36,257 nt of DNA. Source: an uncultured Myxococcales bacterium. GTDB lineage: Bacteria > Myxococcota_A > Polyangia > Palsa-1104 > JAEUJZ01. Every line of letters begins with the position of its first letter. Within the stretch, counting starts at the first letter, position 1. Where the stretch lies: contig CALMML010000474.1 of assembly GCA_937868485.1 (NCBI GenBank), forward strand, positions 1 to 36,257. The letters are read 5' to 3'. The notes below the pieces were generated by a model that worked only from the letters and a program-made list of their open reading frames with translations, ran no database searches and was not told the DNA's origin. The translations under genes were made by a program, and so were the position numbers. Shown one piece after another: positions 7,765-15,780 of the stretch.

Positions 7765-9327
7765 ATCCTGCGCTGGCGGCCAGACCAGCAGCATCGTTCC
7801 GGTCAGCAGCGCGGCACCGCCAATCGACGTCAGCGTCGAGCCCGGCACCGTCGTATCGTAGACCTGCATGCACTGCGTGGTCACGTCGCCCAGCCCCGAC
7901 ACACAGCGACTGTTCACCGCCAGCGCCGACAGCCCGAAGCCAATCATCACCGCACCCGCCATCACCGAGCTTGCGCCCGCCAAGATCCGCCAGCGAGGAC
8001 GCTGTCCCGACGGACTGCGCTCCGATTCGCCTTCGACGATCGTGATCTGCCGAAGTGGCTCACTGCTTCCGACGAGCAGCGTCTGTTCTACCGTCTGAAG
8101 CTGTCCCGCCGAAAGTGAGATCTCACGCGACGCTGGCAGCAGTCCCTCTTTCCGTAGCGTCAGCGAGTGACTGCCTGCCCACACCGTTCGTCGCAGCGGC
8201 GTCAGACCCAGCGTGCGTCCGTCGAGCACAACCTCTGCGCCCTCGGGCTGCGAGCGCACCACAATCGTCCCACGCGGCCTCGTCAGCGCGTCCGTCAGCA
8301 CCTGGCTCGTTAGCATCGCTGTCTCGTCGCCCGCTTGACTGAGACCACAGCCCGAGCACGTTCGCACCGCTTGCGCCGCACGCTCCGTCACCGACGTATC
8401 CAGCGCTTCCAGCTTCAGCTTCAGCTCTCGACCCGACCGCCAGCGATGGCTCACTTCGACGTGAAGAAGAAGCAGCAGCGTCGCTTGGTTTTCTTCCGCC
8501 AGCGAGAGCTGACAGCGCAGCTCCGACAGACAGCCCGACAGCCGTGGCGACGTCGACAGCGCCGCCGTCTTTCCTTGCACACCAAGCTGCTTTTCCGTCG
8601 CAGCCCGCGTCACAGCCTGTTCCAGCGCCTGAATCTCTTCGTCGGACAGCGACTCAGGAGAGCCTTGATCAATCACCTTCAGCGTCGGCTGCACCAGCAG
8701 AAGCACCGCAGGCTGAAGCGTCGCAACCACCGCATCCGACGAAAACTGAAAGCGCAGCTCGGCAGTACGCGACGCCATCACCTTGTACAGCTCTTCTTGT
8801 CGACGCGTACCGAGGCTCATCGCAAGCAGGTGCGGTCCCGGCGACAACAGCAGCGGCGTCGGCAGCGGAAGCACACCGACGGGACGATCATCCACCGTCA
8901 GAACGGCTCCTCGCTCGCCGTGAATCACCACTTCCCCACACAGCGGCCTCGGCAGCGCAACCAGCTTCCGCGCCACCGCTTGCAGATCTTCCGAGTCCGC
9001 GCCCGGCTCTGCCACAAAGCGTCGCAGCAGGTCCATGGCGTCGAGCGCTCGTCCTTCCGCCTGCGCCAGCCGTCCCAGCAGATACAGCGTCTGCGGCTGC
9101 GGCGACTGTCGATACGCATCGTCGAGCAGCTTGTGCGCCAGCGCAAAGTCCGCCCGTCCCAGCGCCGCTTCTACTTTCTGACGAAGCTCACGCGCGGCTC
9201 GCCGAAGCTGAGGCTCTTTGGACGAGCCTGCATGCCGAGCCTCGGCAGGAACCGCCATCAACGAGCCCAGCCACAGCGCCGCAGCCGCACTACGAACAGA
9301 GCTTGAGCTCGACGCTTTCACCGGCAT
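7735..9327 (-). CDS. Secreted or membrane-anchored TPR/PEGA-domain protein
   Basis: 530 residues from ATG 9327, chosen because it starts a signal peptide (MPVKASSSSSVRSAAAALWLGSLMAVPAEA). The mature part begins with a TPR-like block (VEAALGRADFALAHKLLDDAYR, TLYLLGRLAQAEGRALDAMDLL). A short PEGA-like strand region follows (GEVVIHGERGAVLTVDDRPVG). The middle resembles a regulator or lipoprotein-associated adenylate-free domain that I cannot name. Near the C-terminus there is a clear PEGA domain (RGTIVVRSQPEGAEVVLDG ... GLTPLRRTV), named after its own PEGA-like core, here PEGAEV. The protein ends with two transmembrane segments. PEGA proteins are typical of the envelope of myxobacteria and relatives, and their ligands are unknown. 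It is convergent with the coiled-coil gene and divergent from the vWA lipoprotein. Confidence 0.7.
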   Translation of the reverse strand: MPVKASSSSSVRSAAAALWLGSLMAVPAEARHAGSSKEPQLRRAARELRQKVEAALGRADFALAHKLLDDAYRQSPQPQTLYLLGRLAQAEGRALDAMDLLRRFVAEPGADSEDLQAVARKLVALPRPLCGEVVIHGERGAVLTVDDRPVGVLPLPTPLLLSPGPHLLAMSLGTRRQEELYKVMASRTAELRFQFSSDAVVATLQPAVLLLVQPTLKVIDQGSPESLSDEEIQALEQAVTRAATEKQLGVQGKTAALSTSPRLSGCLSELRCQLSLAEENQATLLLLLHVEVSHRWRSGRELKLKLEALDTSVTERAAQAVRTCSGCGLSQAGDETAMLTSQVLTDALTRPRGTIVVRSQPEGAEVVLDGRTLGLTPLRRTVWAGSHSLTLRKEGLLPASREISLSAGQLQTVEQTLLVGSSEPLRQITIVEGESERSPSGQRPRWRILAGASSVMAGAVMIGFGLSALAVNSRCVSGLGDVTTQCMQVYDTTVPGSTLTSIGGAALLTGTMLLVWPPAQDLATDSTLRR

Positions 9328-9640
9328 CCAAGTCCAGCAGTCCTCGCTTCGATCCGCCCCGTCCCGCCCCAGGGGCACCGCACGACCGCACAACCCTCGG
9401 TCACTACGCTGGCCAACTGGCCCAGGTTCTCACAAAGCACCAACAATTGGTAAGCGATCCGCAGGAAGGGGATCGTCCTACGTCCACGCACAGCAAAAAT
9501 TGCCAGCCAATCTTGCTGCGTCGCAGTCCTTGCCGGGTAAGGAATCGCTCCTCTTCCGTCGGTGAATCGCAACGGAATCGCTTGGCACTGTTGCTGCAAT
9601 TGCTTGGCTCGTCCGCGCTTACACAACACGGAGAACGCCT
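9328..9640. other. Divergent intergenic region, 313 bases
   Basis: This stretch separates the starts of the PEGA gene (minus) and the vWA lipoprotein gene (plus). Long plus-strand open frames that cross it are out-of-frame readings of the PEGA gene and its leader and show no family features. The right part holds a candidate sigma-54 promoter (9583-9597) and a Shine-Dalgarno sequence (CGGAG, about 8 bases before ATG 9641). I see no riboswitch, small protein or hairpin that stands out. Confidence 0.6.
9583..9597 (+). promoter_or_regulatory. Candidate sigma-54 (-24/-12) promoter
   Basis: TGGCAC-TGTTG-CTGC matches the sigma-54 consensus TGGCAC-N5-TTGC at all positions but one (C for T). The invariant GG and GC doublets are 10 bases apart. 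Transcription would start near 9609, giving a leader of about 32 bases before ATG 9641. Myxobacteria use sigma-54 widely. No activator site was identified upstream. Confidence 0.45.
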
Positions 9641-11119
9641 ATGAAAAAGACCTTCCTGACCCGATTCATCGCGCCCTGCATTGCTCTGTCACTTGCGAGC
9701 GGCTGCTCTTCCTATTCCTCGCTCAGCGGAGCCGCGCCAAGTGGTGACTTCGGAGCCACTCCGGGAGGCGTAAAAGATCTCTCTTCCGCACGAGCGCTCG
9801 TCGACAACGGACAAGTTCCACCAGCCAGTGCCCTGCTGGTAGAAGCAGCATTTGCAGAGCACGATCTGCCACTCAACGGAGCCCCCTGTTCGCGCGCGCT
9901 GTGTCTACGGAGTGCTGTAGGAATCGCTCCTGATGAGGAAGGAAGACAGGCTGGTTGGCTTCAGATCGGAATGTCTTCCAGCATCGATCCAGCGACATAC
10001 AAGCGCAACACACTGCATGCAATCCTAACTGTAGATGTCTCTGGTTCGATGGGATGGAGCTCTGCGCACAGTGACAACCCGGACTACGCAACCCCAGGAC
10101 GACTCGCGTATCTGTTGTCGCGCAAGATCGCATCGCAGCTCACACCGGGAGACAGCGTGTCTTTGGTCACGTACGGAAGCAATGTCACCACCGTGCTAGA
10201 GAGCGTGGCCGGGGACGATCCGCAGATCTATGCTTCGATCGAGCGGCTCACGACTGCGGGTTCCACCAACATGGAAGCGGGTCTGCGCCGCGCCTATGAG
10301 ATTGCAAGTCGCCGAAAAGGAGTCGCAACCGATTCTCGCGTCTTTCTGTTTTCCGATGAACAGCCCAACGTCGGAGCCACCGCCGCAACGGACTTTCAAA
10401 AGATTCTGCAGAGCGGAGCCAGTGAAGGAATCGGCATCACACTGTTTGGACTCGGTCTGGGACAGAGCAACGAGCTGACGCAGCAGCTGAGTCACCTGCG
10501 CGGAGCCAATGCCTTTAGCTTGACCAAGAGCTCCGATGTCGATGCGCTGATTCAAGACTCGTGGCCGTGGATGGCGAGTCCGATTGCCTATGATCTGAAG
10601 CTGAACGTACAAGCAGCGATGGGCTTCTCTGTGACGACAAACTATGGCTTCCCTGGCGATTCACAGAGCGGTCCGATGCTCGATGTGTCCACTGTATTCC
10701 TGAGCAAGCGCAAAGGAGCGCTGCTGCTTCAGCTGGGTGGCGATGGCACCAACTGGAAAGGAATCGGCGCAAACACGCAGCTTTCCTACACCAGCACATC
10801 CGGTCAGGCGCTGACGGACTCGCTCAGCAGCGCCTATTCCGGTGCACCCCTGGATGCACGCAACATGTACTTCGAGCAACCATCGGTCGGAAAGACTGTT
10901 TCGCTTGCCATGTTGGTATCAGCAATGAAGTCCGCAGCAGAGCTGTACGCCATCGATCATGCCGCCGCGATTGCAAAAATGGAAAAGGTTGTGACCCGAA
11001 TCAGCGACGACGCAAAGGCATTTGCAGACCCCAGCTTTGATCGCGATGTGAAGCTTGCAACAGACATCCTTGCACTGATGAAGAAGGGCGCACCGCAAGG
11101 GAATCTGTATGGACGGTAG
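9641..11119 (+). CDS. von Willebrand factor type A domain lipoprotein
   Basis: 492 residues. The N-terminus (MKKTFLTRFIAPCIALSLASGC) is a textbook lipoprotein signal with lipobox cysteine at residue 22. A ~100-residue linker region leads to a vWA domain with a complete metal-ion-dependent adhesion site. The MIDAS shows DVSGS at 132-136, a threonine in the TTAGSTNMEAGL loop, and a third aspartate in FLFSDEQPN. Beyond the vWA fold (to about residue 310) the protein continues with a beta-rich domain, as in other secreted vWA/YfbK-type proteins. The likely role is metal-dependent protein binding or adhesion at the cell surface or periplasm; the ligand is unknown. A good Shine-Dalgarno sequence precedes the ATG and a sigma-54-like promoter lies upstream. 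Confidence 0.82.
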   Translation: MKKTFLTRFIAPCIALSLASGCSSYSSLSGAAPSGDFGATPGGVKDLSSARALVDNGQVPPASALLVEAAFAEHDLPLNGAPCSRALCLRSAVGIAPDEEGRQAGWLQIGMSSSIDPATYKRNTLHAILTVDVSGSMGWSSAHSDNPDYATPGRLAYLLSRKIASQLTPGDSVSLVTYGSNVTTVLESVAGDDPQIYASIERLTTAGSTNMEAGLRRAYEIASRRKGVATDSRVFLFSDEQPNVGATAATDFQKILQSGASEGIGITLFGLGLGQSNELTQQLSHLRGANAFSLTKSSDVDALIQDSWPWMASPIAYDLKLNVQAAMGFSVTTNYGFPGDSQSGPMLDVSTVFLSKRKGALLLQLGGDGTNWKGIGANTQLSYTSTSGQALTDSLSSAYSGAPLDARNMYFEQPSVGKTVSLAMLVSAMKSAAELYAIDHAAAIAKMEKVVTRISDDAKAFADPSFDRDVKLATDILALMKKGAPQGNLYGR

Positions 11120-11129
11120 TCGTTCTGCT

Positions 11130-11144
11130 ACGCGCAGCTCGCGT
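11130..11144. terminator. Small GC-rich hairpin between convergent genes
   Basis: ACGCG (11130-11134) pairs with CGCGT (11140-11144) across a 5-base loop, in the 34-base gap between the vWA and CapA stop codons. The stem is short and has no T tract, so it is only a weak terminator candidate. Confidence 0.3.
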
Positions 11145-11153
11145 GTCACCGGA

Positions 11154-12254
11154 CTATCTCTGCGTGGTCTGCGTGTGCACGGTCCAGCTTCCGACAAGCT
11201 CTAGCTGTTCCTGTTGCCTCTGCCACTTCGCACCAAGTCCTCTGCTGATCTTTTGAACTGTTTCTACGATCTCATCCGCATCGGACCCAGTCGCCAGCAT
11301 GGGCACTTCTGTCGCTTCATCAATCAAAACGGGCGTCAGCAGCGCGCTGTGAATCGGCTGCGATCCAGTTCCAATCGAGATCGTCAAGATCGCAGACATC
11401 CGACGGACTTTTGGCTGTTTCCCAAACAGAAAGTTCCCCAGCGAATAGAAGATCGGACGATCTCGATACACTTCTACGGACTGAAGCACATGCGGATGAT
11501 GTCCGATGACAACATCGACTCCGGCATCGATCAGCGCGTGCGCAAACTGTGTCTGTTTGGGAATCGGCGTGTGCTTTCCTTCTTGTCCCCAGTGAACCGA
11601 CACCAGCAGCACATCCACTTGCGAACGAAGCTTGCGCACTGCAGCGATCGGAGCCGGTCCCCAGCGTCGAGCCACCACCGCATCTCCGTGAGCTGGACGG
11701 TTGACTCCTGATGCGTATGCGAGCCAGCCGATGCGGACTCCTTTCACGGTGCTGATGTGCGGAGCATACGCTTGGGAATCGTTTTTTCCTGCGCCTACCG
11801 CTGCGATCTGCACGCGAGCCAGCGACTTGAGCGTGTCATCAAATCCGGGCGCAAAAAAATCGAAGATGTGATTGTTCGCGACGGAAACAACATCAAATCC
11901 TGCTCGTGACAGAGCCTCTGCACCTTGGGGCGGACCCTTGATGATTGGATAGCTGCGCGAGGTCTTGGGAGAAGGAAGCGGACGCACGGTCAGTACGGAC
12001 TCTAGGTTGGCAAAGCGCAGATCTGCCGCCTGCAGCACGCTTCGCACATGGGAAAACGGATCGCCCTGCCCGCGCGCCACATCGATTCCAACCTGACGAC
12101 GGAATCCAACATCTCCGACGGCAGAAACCACAACGCGAGGGCCCGTCCCTTCCGCATGTGCGACGTCGTGCGGAAGCAGCATGCGGACACCCAGCAGAGC
12201 CTGCGTAAGCCTACAGCGCATCCACTGCGACAGCCAGCGAACGGAAGCGCGCAC
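11154..12254 (-). CDS. CapA/PgsA-family metallophosphoesterase-like exported protein
   Basis: 366 residues. The PGA_cap (CapA/YwtB) fold is recognised by its ordered motifs: VVVSAVGDVGF at the start of the domain, RFANLESVL, VSVANNHIFDF, LLVSVHWGQE and DVVIGHHPHVLQ, then IFYSLGNFLFG. These supply the Asp, Asn and His ligands of the calcineurin-like dimetal site. In Bacillus the family takes part in poly-gamma-glutamate capsule synthesis or export; in many other bacteria its role is unknown, and no capsule ligase genes occur here. The N-terminus has a positively charged hydrophobic segment ending HDVAHA, which looks like a signal peptide. The start used is GTG 12254; ATG 12221 is an equally reasonable alternative. 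Confidence 0.8.
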   Translation of the reverse strand: MRASVRWLSQWMRCRLTQALLGVRMLLPHDVAHAEGTGPRVVVSAVGDVGFRRQVGIDVARGQGDPFSHVRSVLQAADLRFANLESVLTVRPLPSPKTSRSYPIIKGPPQGAEALSRAGFDVVSVANNHIFDFFAPGFDDTLKSLARVQIAAVGAGKNDSQAYAPHISTVKGVRIGWLAYASGVNRPAHGDAVVARRWGPAPIAAVRKLRSQVDVLLVSVHWGQEGKHTPIPKQTQFAHALIDAGVDVVIGHHPHVLQSVEVYRDRPIFYSLGNFLFGKQPKVRRMSAILTISIGTGSQPIHSALLTPVLIDEATEVPMLATGSDADEIVETVQKISRGLGAKWQRQQEQLELVGSWTVHTQTTQR

Positions 12255-12352
12255 AGCCCATCATCAACCGGGTGGACTCCGACAATCAAGCAGGAATGTC
12301 GTTTCGTAGGGCGGCGATGGCGTGCGATGATGGGACAAGGAGCGATCCGCTG

Positions 12353-13945
12353 ATGAGTGATGTCCGTACGTCCACAGAGACAGAGTACGATGAGCTTCCG
12401 TATCCATGCGGAGGACACGATCAGACACATCCTGCGCACCTGGCCACACTGGCGACCCTGCTGGGACTTGTGCCTGCGCCCCTGCAAACCTGTCGCGTGC
12501 TAGAGCTTGGCTGTGGCGACGGAAGCAACCTGATTCCGATGGCCCTGAGCATGCCGCAAGCCACCTTTGTGGGAATCGATCTGTCGCATCGTCAGATCGA
12601 AGCCGGACAAGCAGAAGTGCGTCAGCTTGGGATCGAAAACTTGTCCCTTCGTCATCAGGATCTGATGACGTTTGGCGATTCCGAACAGCCCTTTGACTTC
12701 ATCATTGCGCACGGAATCTATTCATGGGTTCCGAATCCCGTACGGAACAAGATCTGGGAGATCTGTCGCAAGCTACTGAGCCCGAACGGCGTTGTGTACA
12801 TGAGCTACAACGCGTATCCCGGCTGGCATCAGCGCATGATGGTTCGTGACATGATGCGCTTTCATACGCAGAACATTCGTGATCCAGAGCGTCGGCGTGC
12901 GCAAGCGCTGGCGATGGTTAACTTCGTCGCACAGTCGACTCCTCCCCAGCTTCCGCTGCACCGCAAGGCGATGGAAACAGAGCGCACTCGGCTGAGCGAA
13001 CTTCCGCTCAACTACGTGCTTCACGATGATCTGGGAGACATCAACCAGCCGTTCTACTTTCACGAGTTCATCACTGCTGCTTCATCGAACGGCTTTCAGT
13101 TTCTTTCAGAGTCTCGCTTCCACGCGATGCAAGATACGCGACTGTCACCAGAGACGCGCAGTGCGCTCCTGAAAGCAGGCGATCTGCTGGTGATGGAACA
13201 GTATCGCGACTACATCACTTGCAATGCGTTTCGACAGACGCTGATCTGTCATGCCAACAGAGCGCTGGATCGTCGCTTGCGTCCCGAGCAGATGGAGTCC
13301 TTTCGCTTCTCTTCCGTGCTGCGCAGCAAGTCTCCGCAGCCCGACGTAACGCGAGCCGTGGAGGAGTCGTTTCAGCACAACGGAATGACGCTGACGCTCT
13401 CGATTCCGATTGCCAAAGCGGTGCTTGTGATCTTGCAAGAGCATGCGCCCCAAGCAATTCCTTTTGAGACGCTGTTTCAGCTTGCACTCAAGCGGAGTCA
13501 GACCGATGCACCCGCAAGCTTCGATCTGAAATTCCGTCTGCATCAGCGAAATGAAGTGGCCGAGCTTCTGCTCGCAGGATTCGGTGCCGGAGTGATTCTG
13601 CCAACCCTGTTTCAAGCGGAGTTTTCGCTCAAGGTCGGTGACAAGCCAAAGCTTGAGCGGCTCGCGCGCTTGCGAATCGCTGCGAACAAAGAAGTCACCA
13701 CGCCGCTGCTCGACAACATCCGCTTTGAGGAGCCCTTCGGTCGTGCGGTTGCGCTGTGCTGTGATGGTCAGACAACGCAGGCCGAGATCATTGAACAGCT
13801 CAAGCAGCGCGTTGCAGCCGGAGAGTTTCCCACCGAGCTATCCGACGGAAAAGTGCCCGTTCCAGAGGACCTTCACAGTCAGGTGACTGCGCGCGTAACA
13901 GAGTGTCTGGATCGAATCGCGCACTACGCAGTGCTGACCGGATGA
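12353..13945 (+). CDS. SAM-dependent methyltransferase with methyltransferase regulatory domain
   Basis: 530 residues from ATG 12353, chosen because AAGGAG (12337-12342) lies 10 bases upstream; a longer open frame begins at 12272. The N-terminal class I methyltransferase domain shows motif I VLELGCGDGSNLIPMA, the acidic end of strand 2 in VGIDLSHRQIEAG, and LSPNGVVYMSYNAYPGW near motif III. The YNAYPGW motif and the following ~350 residues fit the bacterial family with an attached MethyTransf_Reg (PF10119-type) domain, which is usually annotated as regulatory. The acceptor is unknown. There is no signal peptide, so it is cytoplasmic. It is divergent from the CapA gene, and its 3' end faces the STAS-like gene 37 bases away. 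Confidence 0.82.
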   Translation: MSDVRTSTETEYDELPYPCGGHDQTHPAHLATLATLLGLVPAPLQTCRVLELGCGDGSNLIPMALSMPQATFVGIDLSHRQIEAGQAEVRQLGIENLSLRHQDLMTFGDSEQPFDFIIAHGIYSWVPNPVRNKIWEICRKLLSPNGVVYMSYNAYPGWHQRMMVRDMMRFHTQNIRDPERRRAQALAMVNFVAQSTPPQLPLHRKAMETERTRLSELPLNYVLHDDLGDINQPFYFHEFITAASSNGFQFLSESRFHAMQDTRLSPETRSALLKAGDLLVMEQYRDYITCNAFRQTLICHANRALDRRLRPEQMESFRFSSVLRSKSPQPDVTRAVEESFQHNGMTLTLSIPIAKAVLVILQEHAPQAIPFETLFQLALKRSQTDAPASFDLKFRLHQRNEVAELLLAGFGAGVILPTLFQAEFSLKVGDKPKLERLARLRIAANKEVTTPLLDNIRFEEPFGRAVALCCDGQTTQAEIIEQLKQRVAAGEFPTELSDGKVPVPEDLHSQVTARVTECLDRIAHYAVLTG

Positions 13946-13982
13946 CAACACGAAGAACCAACGACAAAAGACGCTGCGTGGA

Positions 13983-14387
13983 CTAGCTCTTCTTCTGACG
14001 AATCGAATCCAGAAACTCGTACGCTTCGGACTCCTCTTCAAAGAATCGAAACGACCACGAGCGCAGTCCCACAAGCTCTGCTGCGCGCAGATACAGACCT
14101 CCCATGGTCCGCACCGCGAGACTCGCACCAATCACCGCACTGGCAGACACATGTTTGTCCCTACGCCAGTCCGCCATGATCTTGCGAACCTCCGGCGAAG
14201 GAGGCACTGCGCGCGCGACAAAGAAGACACTAAAGAGCTGCGCGTGCTCGTTCAGACATGCATCGTACACTTGCTGAATTGCACGCACTTCTTCGACGCT
14301 GCTTGGTCCATCCCAATAGACGCTGACCGTGTCCTTTTCGACCACCACGCGGTGCTTACCGATCTGCGTCTCCTTGCGCGCTCGCAT
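13983..14387 (-). CDS. Small STAS/SEC14-like protein
   Basis: 134 residues from ATG 14387, 17 bases after the stop of the upstream DUF1552 gene; an earlier ATG at 14456 would overlap that gene by 53 bases and is less likely. The fold reads as alternating strands and helices: HRVVVEKDTVSVYWDGPSS, then a helix, then FSVFFVARAVPPS, a helix, ASAVIGASLAVRT and a C-terminal helix ending in an EAYEFLDSIR motif. This is the pattern of the SpoIIAA-like/STAS family found in many myxobacterial genomes next to unrelated genes. There is no obvious phosphorylatable DSxG motif. The function is unknown; binding of a lipid or partner protein is only a guess. Confidence 0.55.
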   Translation of the reverse strand: MRARKETQIGKHRVVVEKDTVSVYWDGPSSVEEVRAIQQVYDACLNEHAQLFSVFFVARAVPPSPEVRKIMADWRRDKHVSASAVIGASLAVRTMGGLYLRAAELVGLRSWSFRFFEEESEAYEFLDSIRQKKS

Positions 14388-14403
14388 AAGCCGTTCATCG
14401 TAC

Positions 14404-15780
14404 CTAAAAACCGCTGGAAAGAAATCCTGGTAATGGTCCCGCGCTGGAATCTCCAAAGCGCCAGATGTCTTGCTTCATCGCACGCGCAAGGGAGACCAGC
14501 AGATCCCCATGTCGCCGGTATCCGTACTGAAGGAGTCGTCCCGTGGTCAAGGCTCCGCCCGCTTTTCCAGCGACGACAAAAGGGAGATTGTCATGGCTGT
14601 GGGTATTGCCATCGCAGATCTCGCTACACAGGATCACCAACGAGTAATCCAGCATCGTTCCATCGCCTTCGGGCCGCTGCTTGAGCTGATCCACCAGATA
14701 CGCAAACTGCTGCACCCAGTAGCGTCGCTGCGCAAAGTAGTCGCGGAACTCGCGCTTCGCTTTGTCCTGACTGGGTCCGTAGTGCGACGCTTGATGACTG
14801 CGCATGTCAAACTTTGGATCGTACATCTCCGTCGCTGGAAAACGACTCATGATGAGCTCACTTGTGTGATGCGATGCTTGCACCACACCTACTTTGGTGA
14901 GCCCACACGCCATCGCTTGCACCATCAGATCCAGCTGCGCGCGCAGGATCTTCGGAAAGTTCCCTGGATCGTACAGCACAGCGTCGGTGAGTCCGGTTGT
15001 ATCAATGCGCGGATCCGAGCACGTCGCTTTGGACGGAGGCATCATTTCTGGAATTCCCTTCACCCTCCGTTCGACCTCTCGCAGCGCTTCCACATGCAGA
15101 TCCAGCTTCTTTTTTTCCACGGTTCCAAGCTGTCCGCGTAGCTCTTCCAAGTCCTTCATCGTGGCATCAATCACACTGACAGCCAGCGGATCTTGGGTCG
15201 TTCCCCCAGTGCCTCCTCCCGACGGATTGGTCTTCCCAAACAGACGCTCAAACGCACGCATCGGACTGTCTTCCGGGGTCGCGCTCGCTCCGGCACTGGG
15301 ATAAGAGATGTGCTTGTCTCCTGATGCGCTGTTGTGATTCGCCATCGCGCCCAAATACAGATGACGAAACAGTGCAGCTGACCCTGCGGTCTTGGCCAGA
15401 TACTGATCAATCGATTCGCCGTTGCCACCGTCGACAGCAGTCAGCAGCTTCTTGGCTCCGCCTGGGTGACTTCCGGTGTCTGTGGGACCAGAAGACAGAC
15501 CGTTTAGGAATACACACTCATCCTTGAGCGTCCCCAGTCCTTGGAGCTGTTCGTTGACGGAAAATCCGCGCTCTGGACCTTGCAGATGCCACAGGCTCGG
15601 ACTGCCATCTGCCGACGGACCGGCTACGCCATCTGGAAAGTAGAAAAAGATGATTCGTCGCGCACCACCGGAAGGAGCAGCCAGCGCACGTCGCGCCTTC
15701 GGATACAGTCCACCGAGCGGAATGGCCAGCGCGGAAGCCGCCGCAGCACGAAGTAGATCTCGTCGAGAAAACACGCTCAT
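14404..15780 (-). CDS. DUF1552 family Tat-exported protein
   Basis: 458 residues. The N-terminus MSVFSRRDLLRAAAASALAI is a twin-arginine signal, so the protein is exported folded. The body matches DUF1552: RRIIFFYFPDGVAG near the N-terminus, FLNGLSSGPTDTGSHPGGA, GESIDQYLAKT, LYLGAMANHNSASGD, and a C-terminal half with VVQASHHTSE and a YSLVILCSEICDGNTHSHDNLPFVVAGKAGG segment. The His/Asp-rich end resembles the metal site of alkaline-phosphatase/sulfatase-like folds. DUF1552 genes nearly always follow DUF1592/1588-type cytochrome genes in Planctomycetes and Myxococcota. Here the ATG overlaps the stop of the cytochrome gene (ATGA at 15777-15780), so translation is coupled. GGAGAG lies 5 bases before the start. 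The biochemical role is unknown. Confidence 0.85.
   Translation of the reverse strand: MSVFSRRDLLRAAAASALAIPLGGLYPKARRALAAPSGGARRIIFFYFPDGVAGPSADGSPSLWHLQGPERGFSVNEQLQGLGTLKDECVFLNGLSSGPTDTGSHPGGAKKLLTAVDGGNGESIDQYLAKTAGSAALFRHLYLGAMANHNSASGDKHISYPSAGASATPEDSPMRAFERLFGKTNPSGGGTGGTTQDPLAVSVIDATMKDLEELRGQLGTVEKKKLDLHVEALREVERRVKGIPEMMPPSKATCSDPRIDTTGLTDAVLYDPGNFPKILRAQLDLMVQAMACGLTKVGVVQASHHTSELIMSRFPATEMYDPKFDMRSHQASHYGPSQDKAKREFRDYFAQRRYWVQQFAYLVDQLKQRPEGDGTMLDYSLVILCSEICDGNTHSHDNLPFVVAGKAGGALTTGRLLQYGYRRHGDLLVSLARAMKQDIWRFGDSSAGPLPGFLSSGF

Noticed and set aside
8335-9644. Two long plus-strand open frames (323 and 366 codons)
   Set aside because: Antisense of the PEGA gene and its leader; Arg/Gln/Pro/Ala-rich low-complexity readings, while the minus frame has signal peptide, TPR and PEGA domain.
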